Shown: positions 1 to 10,100, numbered from the stretch's first letter. The stretch is DNA of 64,000 nt from Sphingomonas trueperi (GCF_011927635.1 NZ_JAATJB010000006.1:1-64000); one strand, 5' to 3'. Notes: a model not told the origin generated them from the letters alone. A program made the numbers and translations.

Positions 1-1158
1 CCTTGAGGGGGAGGATAGCGAAGCTTGGAGGGGCTGAGCGGCTGCGCAAGCCGCCGCGCCACCGGGGGCCGCCCCCCCCCCCCCCCCCCCCCGCCGGGGG
101 CCCCCCCCCCCCCCCCCGGGGGGGGGGGGGGGGGGGGGGGGCCCCCCCCCCCCGGCCCCCTCCCGCGCGCAGGAGGGGGAGCGCAGGGAGAAGAGGTCGC
201 CCTCTGCGTCGCGCTGGCCTTCCCCGATCGCGTCGCCAGGCGCCGCGACGGCTCGGGCGAGACCTGGGCCTCGGTCGGCGGCCGCGGGTTCAAGCTGGAC
301 CCCACCTCGCCGCTCGCCCGCGCCGACTGGCTCGCGGTGGCCGAGACGCAGGGCATGGCCGCGGGCGCGCGCATTCTCTCCGCCGCGCCGATCGACGCCG
401 CCACGGTCGAATCGCTGTTCGCCGACCGCATCGAGACGCGCCGCACCGTCAGCTTCGATCCCGCCACCGGCCGCATCGAGGCGCTGCGCGAACGCCGGCT
501 CGGCGCCGTCCGCCTCTCCGGCGGCAGCGACTCGGGCGCGACGCCCGCCGAAATCGAATCGGCGCTGCTGGAGGGCGTGCGCACCCATGGCCTCCACCTG
601 CTCCCCTGGTCCGCCACCGCGCAGGCGCTGCGCACCCGCGGCGCCTATGCCGGGATCGCGGCGCTGACCGACGAAGCGCTGATCGCCACGCTCGACGACT
701 GGCTGCCCGCCGCGCTGGAAGGCAAGCGCCGGCTCGATGCGGTGAGCCCCGAATCGCTCACCCAGGCGCTGCAGAACCTGCTCGGCTGGGACGGGCAGAA
801 GACGCTCGACCGCCTCGCGCCCGCACGCTTCGAGACGCCTGCCGGCTCCTCCCACGCGATCGACTATGCCGCCGAAGCCGGGCCCACCGTCGAGGTGCGC
901 GTCCAGGCGCTGTTCGGCCTCGCCGAGCATCCGATGATCGGCGGCAACGTGCCGCTGGTCCTCAGCCTCACTTCGCCCGCAGGGCGCCCGATCCAGACGA
1001 CGCGCGACCTGCCGGGCTTCTGGAAGGGCAGCTGGGCGGCGGTCGCCAAGGAAATGCGCGGCCGTTATCCCCGCCATCCCTGGCCCGAGGATCCGGCGGC
1101 GGCCTCCGCAACGCTACGGACGAAAAACGCTGATGCAAGGGCGCGCGGGGCGCGCTAA
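1..1158 (+). CDS. hrpB: ATP-dependent helicase HrpB, C-terminal part (5' partial, damaged start)
   Basis: This is the 3' part of a DExH-box helicase of the HrpB family; the helicase core lies outside the window. Recognisable homology starts near base 190 with LALAFPDRVARR-like sequence (here VALAFPDRVARRRDG), the junction into the HrpB-specific C-terminal region. It ends with the family's typical tail: LTSPAGRPIQTTRDLPGFW, then a run ending RYPRHPWPEDP. Bases 1 to about 185 are in the same frame but translate mostly to poly-Pro and poly-Gly, because they contain uninterrupted C and G runs of 17 to 24 bases; I do not trust them as coding sequence. Bases 139-182 resemble the right arm of the palindromic repeat found inside ileS. 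The cellular role of HrpB in bacteria is poorly defined. Identification of the C-terminal domain is secure; the 5' structure is not. Confidence 0.85.
66..185. repeat. Poly-C/poly-G tract with probable right arm of a palindromic repeat
   Basis: Runs of C (about 72-92, 101-117 and 142-153) and G (about 118-141) occur nowhere else in the window at this length. The following bases, about 139-182, read like the right arm of the element at 48879-48997: a C-rich stretch, then CCCCCTCCC, a short GC loop, then GGAGGGGGAGCG. The likeliest reading is a GC-rich double-hairpin repeat whose base calls collapsed or were mis-polished at the contig end. A true homopolymer region cannot be excluded from sequence alone. 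Confidence 0.5.
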
Positions 1159-1169
1159 AGGATGGCCCC

Positions 1170-1451
1170 ATGAAGTCCGCTCGCATCTATCAGCGCGTCA
1201 AGAACGCGATGCAGTCCGGCCGCGCCCGGACCGACAACTGGGTCCTCGAGTTCGAGCCGCACACGCCGCAGCGGCCCGATCCGCTGACCGGCTGGGCCGG
1301 CGGCGGCGAGACCGCGAACCAGGTCCGCATTTCCTTCCCGACGCTGGAGGCGGCCAAGGACTATGCCGAGCGCGAAGGCTATGCCTATCACGTCGTGCCG
1401 GCACCGCAGCGCAAGCTCAAGCTGCAGGCCTACGCCGACAATTTCCGCTGA
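1170..1451 (+). CDS. NDUFS4-like ETC complex I accessory subunit
   Basis: A 93-residue protein with the NDUFS4/ETC complex I subunit pattern: N-terminal ARIYQRVKNAMQSGRA, a central WVLEFEP segment, GWAGGGETANQVRISFPTLE, and a closing KDYAEREGYAYHVV region. In mitochondria and alphaproteobacteria this accessory subunit binds at the peripheral arm of NADH:ubiquinone oxidoreductase and stabilises it. The main nuo operon is not in this window, as is usual for this gene in alphaproteobacteria. It starts 11 bases after hrpB on the same strand and could be co-transcribed with it. Length is typical for the bacterial form. Confidence 0.85.
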   Translation: MKSARIYQRVKNAMQSGRARTDNWVLEFEPHTPQRPDPLTGWAGGGETANQVRISFPTLEAAKDYAEREGYAYHVVPAPQRKLKLQAYADNFR

Positions 1452-1518
1452 TCGCCGCTGCTTCCCTCGCCCGGCGGGGGAAGCGACCGCTTGACGATGC
1501 AGGGCAGGGGGGCGGCGC

Positions 1519-3303
1519 TTACGCCAGCCCCTCGACCATTTCCGCCAGCTCCAGCCAGCGCATTTCGGCCGCGTCCTTCTCCTCGCGGAGCTTGGCGATG
1601 CCCTCGCTCAGCTTGGCGAACTTCGCCGGATCCTTGGTGTAGAGCGCCGGATCGGCCAGCAGCGCCTCGTCGCGGGCGATCGTCTGGTCGATCTCCTCGA
1701 TGCGCTTGGGCAGCAGCTCGTAGTCGCGCTGGTCCTTGTAGCTGAGCTTGGTGCGTGCCTTGGGCGCCTCGGGAGCCGGTGCAGCAGCCGCCGGCTTGCT
1801 CGTCTTCTTCGGCTCGATCCTCGGGCGCCGCTTGGCTTCCCAATCGGCATAGCCGCCGACCACCACGTCGACCGTGCCGCTGCCGTCTAGGCCCAGCGTC
1901 ACCGTGACGGTGCGGTCGAGAAAGTCGCGGTCGTGGCTGACGATCAGCACCGTGCCGGCATAATCGGCGATTACTTCCTGCAAAAGGTCGAGCGTCTCGA
2001 GATCGAGATCGTTGGTCGGCTCGTCGAGCACCAGCAGGTTGGACGGCCGCGCGAACTCGCGCGCGAGCAGCAGGCGCGAGCGCTCGCCGCCCGACAGCGT
2101 GCCGATCCGTGCCTCGGCGATGCTGGGATCGAACAGGAATTCCTTGAGATAGCCATGGACGTGCTTGCGCGCGCCCTGCACGTCGATCCAGTCGCCGCCG
2201 TCGGCCAGCACCTCGCGCACCCGCTTGTCGGGCGCCATCAGGCTGCGCTGCTGGTCGATGATGATCGCATCGAGCGTCTGGGAGAGCTTGACCGTGCCCT
2301 CGTCGGGCTGGAGCTCGCCGGTGAGCATCTTGAGCAACGTGGACTTGCCCGCGCCGTTCGACCCGACGATGCCGATCCGGTCGCCCTTGGTGACGCGGAA
2401 GGTCAGGTCCTTGATGATCGTCCGCTCGCCGAAGCGCTTGGTGACGTGCTTGGCGTCGATCACCACCTTGGTCTGGTTGCCGTCCGAGGCGGTGGCGAGT
2501 GCGGCGGTGCCCTGCGGGCCCACCATGCCGGCGCGCTCGGCCCGCATTTCCTTCAGCTTGGCGAGGCGGCCCTGGTTGCGGCGACGGCGGCCGGTGACGC
2601 CGCGCTGGAGCCAATGCTCCTCGATCTTGAGCTTGGCGTCGAGCCGCTGGGCGTTGCGCTCCTCCTCGGCATAGACCTGCTCGGTCCATGCCTCGAACCC
2701 GCCAAAGCCGATCTCGGCGCGGCGAATGGAACCGCGATCGAGCCATAGCGTCTGGCGGGTGAGGCGGGTGAGGAAGGTACGATCGTGGCTGATGACGACG
2801 AAGGCGCCCTTGTGGCGCGTCAGCCAGTCTTCCAGCCATTCGATCGCGCCGAGATCGAGATGGTTGGTCGGCTCGTCGAGCAGCAGTACGTCGGGATCCT
2901 GCGCCAGCGCGCGGGCGATGGCGGCGCGGCGACGCTCGCCGCCGCTGGCGGTCGCGGCCTCGCGCGACAGGTCGATGCCGAGCTGGTCGGCGATCGCCTC
3001 GGCCTCGTGCCGGGCGGGGGCATCGTCGCCGGAGAGGACATAGTCCATCAGCGTGGTGCAGCCGGCCATGCGCGGCTCCTGCTCGAGCAGGATCACGCGG
3101 GTGCCGGGCACGATGGTGCGGCGGCCCTCGTCGCTGTCGATCGCGCCCGCGATCAGCTTGAGCAGCGTCGTTTTCCCCGCACCGTTGCGGCCGATCAGCG
3201 CGAGCCGATCGCGTTCGCCGACATGCAGGTCGAGATTGCGGAAAAGCCAGCCGGATCCCTGAACGAGACCCAGCCCTTCATAGGAAAGCACCGGAGCAGC
3301 CAT
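1519..3303 (-). CDS. uup: ABC-F family ATPase, Uup type
   Basis: A soluble protein of 594 residues with two ABC ATPase domains and no membrane segments. Walker A motifs are [13 protein letters not shown] and GSNGAGKSTLLKM; signature motifs are SGGERRRAAIARAL and LSGGERSRLLLAREF; Walker B segments read LLLDEPTNHLDL and LVLDEPTNDLDL. A basic, charged linker separates the two domains (the RRRRNQGRLAKLKEMRAERA region). The C-terminal roughly 80 residues form the coiled-coil extension typical of Uup, including KLSYKDQRDYELLPKRIEEI. Uup-type ABC-F proteins act on ribosomes and have been linked to DNA structures and transposon excision. I chose the ATG at 3303 (MAAPVLSYEGL) because homology begins there, although an in-frame upstream codon exists at 3351. 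Confidence 0.93.
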   Translation of the reverse strand: MAAPVLSYEGLGLVQGSGWLFRNLDLHVGERDRLALIGRNGAGKTTLLKLIAGAIDSDEGRRTIVPGTRVILLEQEPRMAGCTTLMDYVLSGDDAPARHEAEAIADQLGIDLSREAATASGGERRRAAIARALAQDPDVLLLDEPTNHLDLGAIEWLEDWLTRHKGAFVVISHDRTFLTRLTRQTLWLDRGSIRRAEIGFGGFEAWTEQVYAEEERNAQRLDAKLKIEEHWLQRGVTGRRRRNQGRLAKLKEMRAERAGMVGPQGTAALATASDGNQTKVVIDAKHVTKRFGERTIIKDLTFRVTKGDRIGIVGSNGAGKSTLLKMLTGELQPDEGTVKLSQTLDAIIIDQQRSLMAPDKRVREVLADGGDWIDVQGARKHVHGYLKEFLFDPSIAEARIGTLSGGERSRLLLAREFARPSNLLVLDEPTNDLDLETLDLLQEVIADYAGTVLIVSHDRDFLDRTVTVTLGLDGSGTVDVVVGGYADWEAKRRPRIEPKKTSKPAAAAPAPEAPKARTKLSYKDQRDYELLPKRIEEIDQTIARDEALLADPALYTKDPAKFAKLSEGIAKLREEKDAAEMRWLELAEMVEGLA

Positions 3304-3420
3304 GGTGCAGCACCTAGGAGGCGGCGGGCCTCCCCGCAAGCGGCCAGGCATGGCGGACCGCGATGCACCAATGCCACAATTGCCGAACCGCGACTGACGT
3401 TCATGTTCAGGGGCTATTCA

Positions 3421-3765
3421 ATGCCCGGACCCTATGCCATTCCGATGCCGATGTTGGTCAAACCCGTTCTGATCGCGTGTCTTGCGAGCCTCGCGCTCAC
3501 GAGCCCGGTCCTCGCGCGCCCGGTCGGCGCCGAGCAGGATGACGGCCAGCGTGCGGCGCGCGAGCGGCGGCTTCGCGGCCAGAATCTGCCCGCGCGCGAG
3601 ATCGAGCGGCGGGTGATCCCGAAGATGCCGGGCGCGCAATATCTCGGGTTCGACTATGATCCCGAGCACGACGTTTACACGCTCAAGTTCCTGCGCAATG
3701 GATCGGTGATCTGGGTGGAGGTGGACGGCCATACCGGCCAGGTCCTCCGCCGCATGGGCAGCTAG
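3421..3765 (+). CDS. Periplasmic PepSY-domain protein
   Basis: A 114-residue exported protein: a hydrophobic signal peptide (LVKPVLIACLASLALTSPVLA), a charged segment rich in Arg, then one PepSY-like domain (IERRVIPKMPGAQYLGFDYD through VEVDGHTGQVLRRM). PepSY modules are commonly inhibitory or sensory domains near two-component systems. It lies 42 bases upstream of the response regulator gene on the same strand, so it is probably the first gene of the three-gene operon and may feed a periplasmic signal to the kinase; that link is inference. The start at 3421 is preceded by AGGGG at good spacing; two further in-frame ATGs lie at 3445 and 3451. Confidence 0.8.
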   Translation: MPGPYAIPMPMLVKPVLIACLASLALTSPVLARPVGAEQDDGQRAARERRLRGQNLPAREIERRVIPKMPGAQYLGFDYDPEHDVYTLKFLRNGSVIWVEVDGHTGQVLRRMGS

Positions 3766-3807
3766 AGCAGACAGAATTAGAGCACACAGAAAAGGACGGG
3801 ACAGCGA

Positions 3808-4476
3808 ATGCGACTTCTGATCGTCGAGGACGAACCCAATCTCGGGATCCAGCTGCGCACCGCGCTCGAGGGCGCGGGCTATGCCGTCGACCTCGCGACC
3901 GACGGCGAGGAAGGCCATTTCCTCGGCTCGACCGAGCAATATGACGCGATCATCCTCGACCTCGGCCTGCCCGAGATCGACGGGCTGACCGTGCTCGATC
4001 GCTGGCGCAAGGAAGGCCGCACCATGCCGGTGCTGGTGCTCACCGCGCGCGACAGCTGGTCGGACAAGGTGGCGGGGCTCGATGCCGGCGCCGACGACTA
4101 TGTCGCCAAGCCGTTCCAGACCGAGGAGCTGATCGCCCGGCTGCGCGCGCTGATCCGCCGCGCCTCGGGCAACGCCTCGGCCGAGCTGACCGCGGGCGAC
4201 ATCCGCCTCGACACGCGTTCGGGCAAGGTCACCAAGGCGGGCGAGCCGGTGAAGCTGACCGCGCAGGAATACAAGCTGCTCAGCTACCTGCTCCACCACA
4301 AGGGCAAGGTGGTGAGCCGCACCGAGCTGATCGAGCATATCTACGACCAGGATTTCGACCGCGATTCGAACACCATCGAAGTGTTCGTCACGCGCATCCG
4401 CAAGAAGCTGGGCGCCGACGTGATCACCACCATCCGCGGTCTCGGTTACAGCCTCGACGAAGCCAGCTTCACCTGA
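3808..4476 (+). CDS. OmpR/PhoP-family response regulator
   Basis: 222 residues: an N-terminal receiver domain (RLLIVEDEPNLG acidic pair, phospho-acceptor Asp in AIILDLGLPEIDG, VLVLTARDSW, and the Lys in DDYVAKPF), followed by a winged-helix DNA-binding domain (LTAQEYKLLSYLLHHKGKVV ending in TIRGLGYSLDEA). This is the architecture of PhoP/QseB/TctD-type regulators. It is followed after 10 bases by its sensor kinase and preceded by the PepSY gene. The regulated genes cannot be inferred from the window. Confidence 0.95.
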   Translation: MRLLIVEDEPNLGIQLRTALEGAGYAVDLATDGEEGHFLGSTEQYDAIILDLGLPEIDGLTVLDRWRKEGRTMPVLVLTARDSWSDKVAGLDAGADDYVAKPFQTEELIARLRALIRRASGNASAELTAGDIRLDTRSGKVTKAGEPVKLTAQEYKLLSYLLHHKGKVVSRTELIEHIYDQDFDRDSNTIEVFVTRIRKKLGADVITTIRGLGYSLDEASFT

Positions 4477-4486
4477 GGCGCACTGC

Positions 4487-5908
4487 GTGGACGCGACGTC
4501 GACTCTCGATGACGAGCCCGAAACGGCGGCGTCCGGCGTCCCCGAGGGTGAACCGCGCGGGAACCGGCCGGTGCGCGTCACCGGCTCGGTCAGCCGGCGC
4601 ATGCTGCTGGTCGCGACCGCGTGGATCCTGCTGCTGCTGGTCGGCGGCGGCTATGCGCTCGACCGGGTGCTGACCAGCGCGATCACCCGCAATTTCGACG
4701 ACCAGCTCGACTATCTCGTCTCCTCGATGATCGTTTCGGCCGAGCTCGGCTCGAACGGCGAGGTGGTGCTCAACCGCGAGCTTGCCGACCAGCGCTTCCT
4801 CGAGCCCAATTCGGGCGCCTATTGGCAGATCAGCGGCCAGGGGTTCGAGCCCTTCTACTCGCGCTCGCTCTGGGACCGGCGTCTCAAGGTCGACCAGGTC
4901 CATAGCGACCGCGAGATCCATTTCTACGACAGCAACCAGTTCCCCGACCAGAAGCTGCGCATCGCCGAGCGCGACCTCAAGCTGCCCGGCTCGCCGGTGC
5001 GCTGGCGCTTCCAGGTCGCCGAGAGCCGCGACATGCTCGACGCGCAGATCGCCACCGTGCGGCGCACGCTGGTGCGCAGCTTCGCGCTGCTCGGCCTGGG
5101 GCTCGTCGCGATGGCGGCGCTGCAGACCTGGTACGGGCTGCGGCCGCTGCGCAAGGTGCGGCGCGAGATCGCGCGGCTGCGGGCCGGGCAGACGCAGCGG
5201 GTCGGCGGGCCGATGCCGGCCGAGGTCGGGCCGATGGTCGACGAGCTCAACGCCTTGGTCGAGCATAACGACCGCCAGGCGGAGGAGGCGCGGCGCCATG
5301 CCGGCAACCTCGCCCATGCGCTCAAGACGCCGCTCAGCGTGATCATGAACGCCGCCGCCGCGGGCCAGGAGGACCTGCCCGACACGGTGATCCGCGAGGC
5401 GCGGACAATGCGGCGGCAGATCGACCACCATCTCGCCCGCGCGCGTGCGGTCGGCCGCCGCGGCAGCGCGCACAGCCGCGCCGAGGTGTGGCCGTCGATC
5501 GAGGCGGTCGAGCGCGCGGTGGCGCGGCTCTATCCCAATGTCCGCATCGACGTGGACGGGGTGAAGGACGCGGTCGCGCATATCGAGCGGCAGGATCTCG
5601 ATGAGATCCTCGGCAACCTCGTCGAGAACGCGGCCAAGTACGGCGGCGGCAGCGTCTTCGTCACCGCGCGGCTCGATTCGGGGTTCGTCGAGATCCTCGT
5701 CGAGGATGACGGCATGGGCATTCCCGAGGCCGATCGCATCCGCATCTTCGATCGCGGCGTGCGGCTCGATACCGGCAAGCCCGGCACCGGGCTCGGCATG
5801 GCGATCGTCCGCGACGTCGCCGAAATCTATGGCGGCACCGTCAGCCTGGAGGAAAGCGAGGACCTGGGCGGCCTGCTCGTCCGCCTTCGCCTGCCCGCCG
5901 CGGGCTGA
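4487..5908 (+). CDS. Two-component sensor histidine kinase (PhoQ/QseC-like)
   Basis: 473 residues: cytoplasmic N-terminus, first membrane helix (LLVATAWILLLLVGGGYAL), a periplasmic sensor segment of roughly 140 residues, second membrane helix (ALLGLGLVAMAALQTWYGL), a HAMP-like linker, then the dimerisation domain with the phospho-acceptor His in NLAHALKTPLSVI. The ATPase domain shows the N box (ILGNLVENAAKYG), G1 (VEDDGMGIP) and G2 (GTGLGMAIVRDVAEIYGG). The start is a GTG at 4487, 10 bases after the regulator's stop, with a GAGG-type ribosome site overlapping that stop. It forms a pair with the OmpR-type regulator. The periplasmic signal is unknown; the PepSY protein is a reasonable partner. 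Confidence 0.93.
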   Translation: MDATSTLDDEPETAASGVPEGEPRGNRPVRVTGSVSRRMLLVATAWILLLLVGGGYALDRVLTSAITRNFDDQLDYLVSSMIVSAELGSNGEVVLNRELADQRFLEPNSGAYWQISGQGFEPFYSRSLWDRRLKVDQVHSDREIHFYDSNQFPDQKLRIAERDLKLPGSPVRWRFQVAESRDMLDAQIATVRRTLVRSFALLGLGLVAMAALQTWYGLRPLRKVRREIARLRAGQTQRVGGPMPAEVGPMVDELNALVEHNDRQAEEARRHAGNLAHALKTPLSVIMNAAAAGQEDLPDTVIREARTMRRQIDHHLARARAVGRRGSAHSRAEVWPSIEAVERAVARLYPNVRIDVDGVKDAVAHIERQDLDEILGNLVENAAKYGGGSVFVTARLDSGFVEILVEDDGMGIPEADRIRIFDRGVRLDTGKPGTGLGMAIVRDVAEIYGGTVSLEESEDLGGLLVRLRLPAAG

Positions 5909-5911
5909 GGC

Positions 5912-6910
5912 TCAGGCCGGCTCGACCGCGCGCATCGCCTCCGCCGCGATCTCCAGGCTGCGCTTGCGGGCCTGGTGATCGAACATCGCGCTGGTCAGCA
6001 TCAGCTCGTCGGCCTGGGTGCGTTCGATAAAGGCCTCGATCTCGCGCCGGACCTTGGCGGGGCCGCCGATCGCCGAGGCCGACAGCACATGGTCGAGCAC
6101 GGCATTGCCCTGCGTGCCCAGGCTCTCGCGATAGCCGCGCACCGGCGGCGGCAGCTGGATGCCGCGCCCGGTGGTACGGATCGCGACGAACGCCTGTTGC
6201 TGCGAGCTGGCGAGATATTCGGCTTCCTCGTCGCTGTCGGCGGCGAAGACGTTGAAGCCGAGCATGACGTGCGGCTTGGCCAGCGCCTCGGACGGGCGGA
6301 AGTTGCGGCGATAGACCGCGATCGCCTCGTCGAGCAGGCCCGGCGCGAAGTGCGAGGCGAAGGCATAGGGCAGCCCCAGCGCGGCGGCGAGCTGCGCGCC
6401 GAAGGTACTCGAGCCGAGGATCCACAGCTTGACGTCCGCGCCCGCGCCCGGGGTCGCGCGGATGCCGGTGCGGCCGTCATCGGCGAAATAGCTTTGCAGC
6501 TCCATCACGTCCTGCGGGAAGTCGTTGCCGTCGCTCTCCAAGTTGCGGCGGATCGCGGCGGACACGCGCTGGTCCGAGCCCGGCGCGCGGCCGAGGCCGA
6601 GATCGATCCGGCCGGGAAACAGCGCGTCGAGCGTGCCGAACGCCTCGGCCACCTGCAGCGGCGAATGGTTGGGCAGCATGATCCCGCCCGCGCCGATGCG
6701 GATGGTGCTGGTCGCATGGCCGACATGCGCGATCACCACCGCGGTGGCGGCGCTGGCGATGCCCTCCATGCCGTGATGCTCGGCCATCCAGTAGCGCTGG
6801 AAGCCGAGGCGTTCGGCATGGGCGGCGAGGTCGGCGGCGTTGGCGAGCGCCTGGCCCACGGTGCCGCCTTGGACGACGGGCACCAGATCGAGCAGGGAAT
6901 ATGCGGTCAT
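5912..6910 (-). CDS. LLM-class flavin-dependent oxidoreductase (luciferase-like, MsnO8/YhbW type)
   Basis: 332 residues with the bacterial-luciferase TIM-barrel pattern: YSLLDLVPVVQGGT at the N-terminus, FQRYWMAEHHGMEGIASAAT, GAGGIMLPNHSPLQVAEAFG and LDLGLGRAPG-like sequence (here IDLGLGRAPGSDQ). These are hallmarks of the single-component YhbW-like subgroup, which use reduced flavin; the substrate is not predictable. I chose the ATG at 6910, where homology begins, over an upstream in-frame codon at 6997. The gene converges on the sensor kinase with only three bases between stop codons. The region upstream carries a large inverted repeat. Confidence 0.9.
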   Translation of the reverse strand: MTAYSLLDLVPVVQGGTVGQALANAADLAAHAERLGFQRYWMAEHHGMEGIASAATAVVIAHVGHATSTIRIGAGGIMLPNHSPLQVAEAFGTLDALFPGRIDLGLGRAPGSDQRVSAAIRRNLESDGNDFPQDVMELQSYFADDGRTGIRATPGAGADVKLWILGSSTFGAQLAAALGLPYAFASHFAPGLLDEAIAVYRRNFRPSEALAKPHVMLGFNVFAADSDEEAEYLASSQQQAFVAIRTTGRGIQLPPPVRGYRESLGTQGNAVLDHVLSASAIGGPAKVRREIEAFIERTQADELMLTSAMFDHQARKRSLEIAAEAMRAVEPA

Positions 6911-7007
6911 GGAGAGGATGTGGGGACGCTTGGGCACCGTTGCCAGAGGGTTGGCGCCCACTACCATCGCCCAACCGCTCGCTGCCTCGCCAAGCATTTC
7001 CGCCAGC

Positions 7008-7103
7008 CGTCATCCCGGCGGAAGCCGGGATCCATTCGCCGCTGGGCATCAGCAAGCGCCGTTACGGAGACCCCAATGGATCCCGGCTTCCGCCGGGATG
7101 ACG
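7008..7103. repeat. 29-bp perfect inverted repeat with 38-bp spacer
   Basis: The left arm (7008-7036) begins CGTCATCCCGGCGGAAGC and ends GGATCCATT; the right arm (7075-7103) is its exact reverse complement. The element sits between the start of the monooxygenase gene and the end of the RND pump gene. It resembles short dispersed palindromes common in alphaproteobacterial intergenic regions. It has no T tract and so is not a simple intrinsic terminator, though a transcript would form a very stable stem. Confidence 0.9.
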
Positions 7104-7163
7104 AAGATTCGATCAAGCGACAGCGCTCTCCCCGTCGGCGAGGAGGAGGAGGAGGACGAAGCC

Positions 7164-10100
7164 TCACTCCGCCGGCTGCACCCCGTCGTCCCCGGGCTTG
7201 TGGTCGATCGCGCCCGGCGTACCCACCGGCCCCAGCACGCGGCTGCCGTCGTCGCCCGGGCGATAGGTGAGCAGGCGCCGCGACAGCCGCGGCCCCAGCC
7301 AGCCTTCCAGCCCCACCGCGAGGCTGAACAGCGCGGGCACGATAACCAGCGTCAGCAGCGTCGAGACGATCAGGCCGCCGATCACCACCACGCCCATCGG
7401 CGCGCGGAACGAGGAGTCGCCGTTGAGCGACAGCGCGGTCGGCACCATGCCCGCCACCATCGCGATCGTCGTCATCACGATCGGCTGGGCGCGCTTGCGG
7501 CCGGCGTCGACGATCGCCTCCATCTTGGACACGCCCTTCTCCATCTCCTCCAGCGCGAAGTCGACGAGCAGGATCGAGTTCTTGGCGACGATGCCGAACA
7601 GCATCAGCATGCCGATATAGACCGGCAGGCTCACCGGCATCCCCAGGATCGCCAGCATGACCAGCCCGCCCAGCGGCGCGTTGAGCAGCGAGCCCATGTT
7701 GACGATCGGCGAGACGAATCGGCGGTACAGCAGCACCATCACCGCGAAGACCAGGAAGATGCCCGAGGCCAGCGCGATGATGAAGTTCTGGATCATCTCG
7801 CCCTGCCACTTGGCCTGGCCCACGGTCATTTCGGCCACGCCCACCGGCAGCTGCTTCATGATGGGGAGATTGTGGATCTCCTTCATCACGTCGCCCGAGA
7901 CATAGGGCTTGCCCGTCGCCGGGTTCATCGCAAGGTCGGCCCCCACCACCAGCCGGCGCTGGAGGTTGAGCCGCTCGACCTTGGTCGGCCCGGCGGCGAA
8001 GCGGATGTCCGCCACGGCGGAGAGCGGCACCGAGCCGCCGGTCTGGGTCTGCACGCGCATGTTCTGCAGCGTATCGAGCTTGGTGCGCGAGTCCTGGTCG
8101 AGCGCGACGCGGATCGGGATCTGGCGATCGGACAGCGAGAATCGGGCGCTGTTCTGCTCGATGTCGCCCAGCGTCGCGACGCGGATCGCGTTGGACAGCG
8201 CCGCCGTGGTCACGCCCAGGTCGGCCGCGAGGTCGAGCCGCGGCGAGATCACGATCTCCGGCCGCTGCAGATCGCCCGAGATGCGCGGTGCGACGAGCGA
8301 CTTCAGCCCCTCCATCTGCTTCATCAGGGTGAGCGCGGTCTTGTTGAGCAGCTCGGGATCCTCGCCGCCCAGCGTGATCGTGATGTCGCGCCCGGACGAG
8401 CCCCAGCCGAACTGCGAGCGGAAATTCACCCGCGCATCGGGGATGGCGAGCAGCTTGGGCGCCACCCGCTTCTCGAACTCGGTGCTGGTCTCGGTGCGGC
8501 CGTTCTTCTTCTCGACCAGATCGGCGGTCACCCGGCCGCTGCCGACCAGGGTACGGGCATAGGTATGCTCGACGCCCGGCTCGGCGCGCAGGATGCCCGC
8601 GACCTGCTGGACCACCCGGTCGGTCTGCTCCAGCGTGGTGCCCGGCACCATCTCGACCGTGGCGGTCACGCTGTCCTGGTCCTGTGCGGGCTGGAAGGTC
8701 TGCGGCATGGTGACGAGCAGGCCGATCGTGCCGCCGAGCGACAGCACATAGGCGAGGATCGCCACCCAGCGGTGCATCAGCGTCCATTCGAGCAGGCGAA
8801 TGTACAGCCGCATCATCAGCCCGCCGCCATGTTCGACATGGCCGTGCGCCTTGAGGAAATAGGCCGCGATCATCGGCGTGAGCATGCGCGCCACCGCCAG
8901 CGACATCAGCACCGCCGCAACGACGGTGAGGCCGAAATTCTTGAAGAACTGGCCCGAGATGCCCGGCATCAGGCCCACCGGCAGGAACACCGCGACGATC
9001 GACATGGTGGTGGCGAGCACCGCCACGCCGATCTCGTCGGCGGCGTCGATCGAGGCCTGATAGGCCGATTTGCCCATCCGCATGTGGCGGACGATGTTCT
9101 CGATCTCCACGATCGCGTCGTCGACCAGCACGCCCGCGACCAGGCTGAGCGCGAGCAGCGTCATCTGGTTGAGCGTGAAGCCCATCATGTCCATGAACCA
9201 GAAGCTGGGGATCGCCGAGAGCGGGATCGCCAGCGCCGAGATCACCGTCGCCCGCCAGTCGCGCAGGAACAGGAACACGACGATGACGGCGAGCACCGCG
9301 CCCTCGATCATCGCCTCCATCGCGGTGTCGAACTGCTCCTTGGCGTATTTGCTGTAGTTGTCGAGCAGCTCGAAACGGACCTTGGGATTGGCCTTTTCGA
9401 GCGCCTGCAGCTTCTTCTGCGCTTCCTCGTAGATGGTGACGTCCGAGGCGCCCTTGGCGCGCTGGATGTCGAACGAGATCACCGGATGCCCGTCATAGCG
9501 CGCGAAGTTGCGGCGCTCGGCATAGCCGTCCTTCACCGTCGCGATGTTGGCGAGCCGCACGGTGCCGCCGGTGCCGGTGGCGATCTGGGTCTGGCCCAGC
9601 GAATAGGCATCCTTGGCGTTGCCGACGACGCGCAGCGACTGTTCGAAGCCCGAGATCTGCGCGCGGCCGCCGGCGGCGTTGAGGTTCACCTGGCGCAGCT
9701 GCTGGTTCACCTGGCTTGCGGTGAGGCCGTAGCTGGCCAGCTTCACCGGATCGAGCACCACGCTGACTTCGCGGCTGACGCCGCCGTTGCGCTGCACCGC
9801 CGCCATCCCGCTGATCGACAGCAGCTCCTTCGACACGCTGTTGTCGATGTACCAGGAGAGCTGCTCGACGGTCATGTCGGTCGCGGTCGCCGTGAAGCTG
9901 GCGACGTCGTTGCTGCTGGCGCTGTCGACACGGCCGACCTGCGGCTCGAGGATGCCGTCGGGCAAATTGCCGCGGATCTGCTGGATCGCGCTGCGCACGT
10001 CCTCCACCGCACGGTCGATCGGGGTGCCGATCGCCAGCTGCACCACCGTCTGGCTGTTGCCTTCGGAAACGGTGGAGTTGATCTCGTCGATGCCCTGCAG

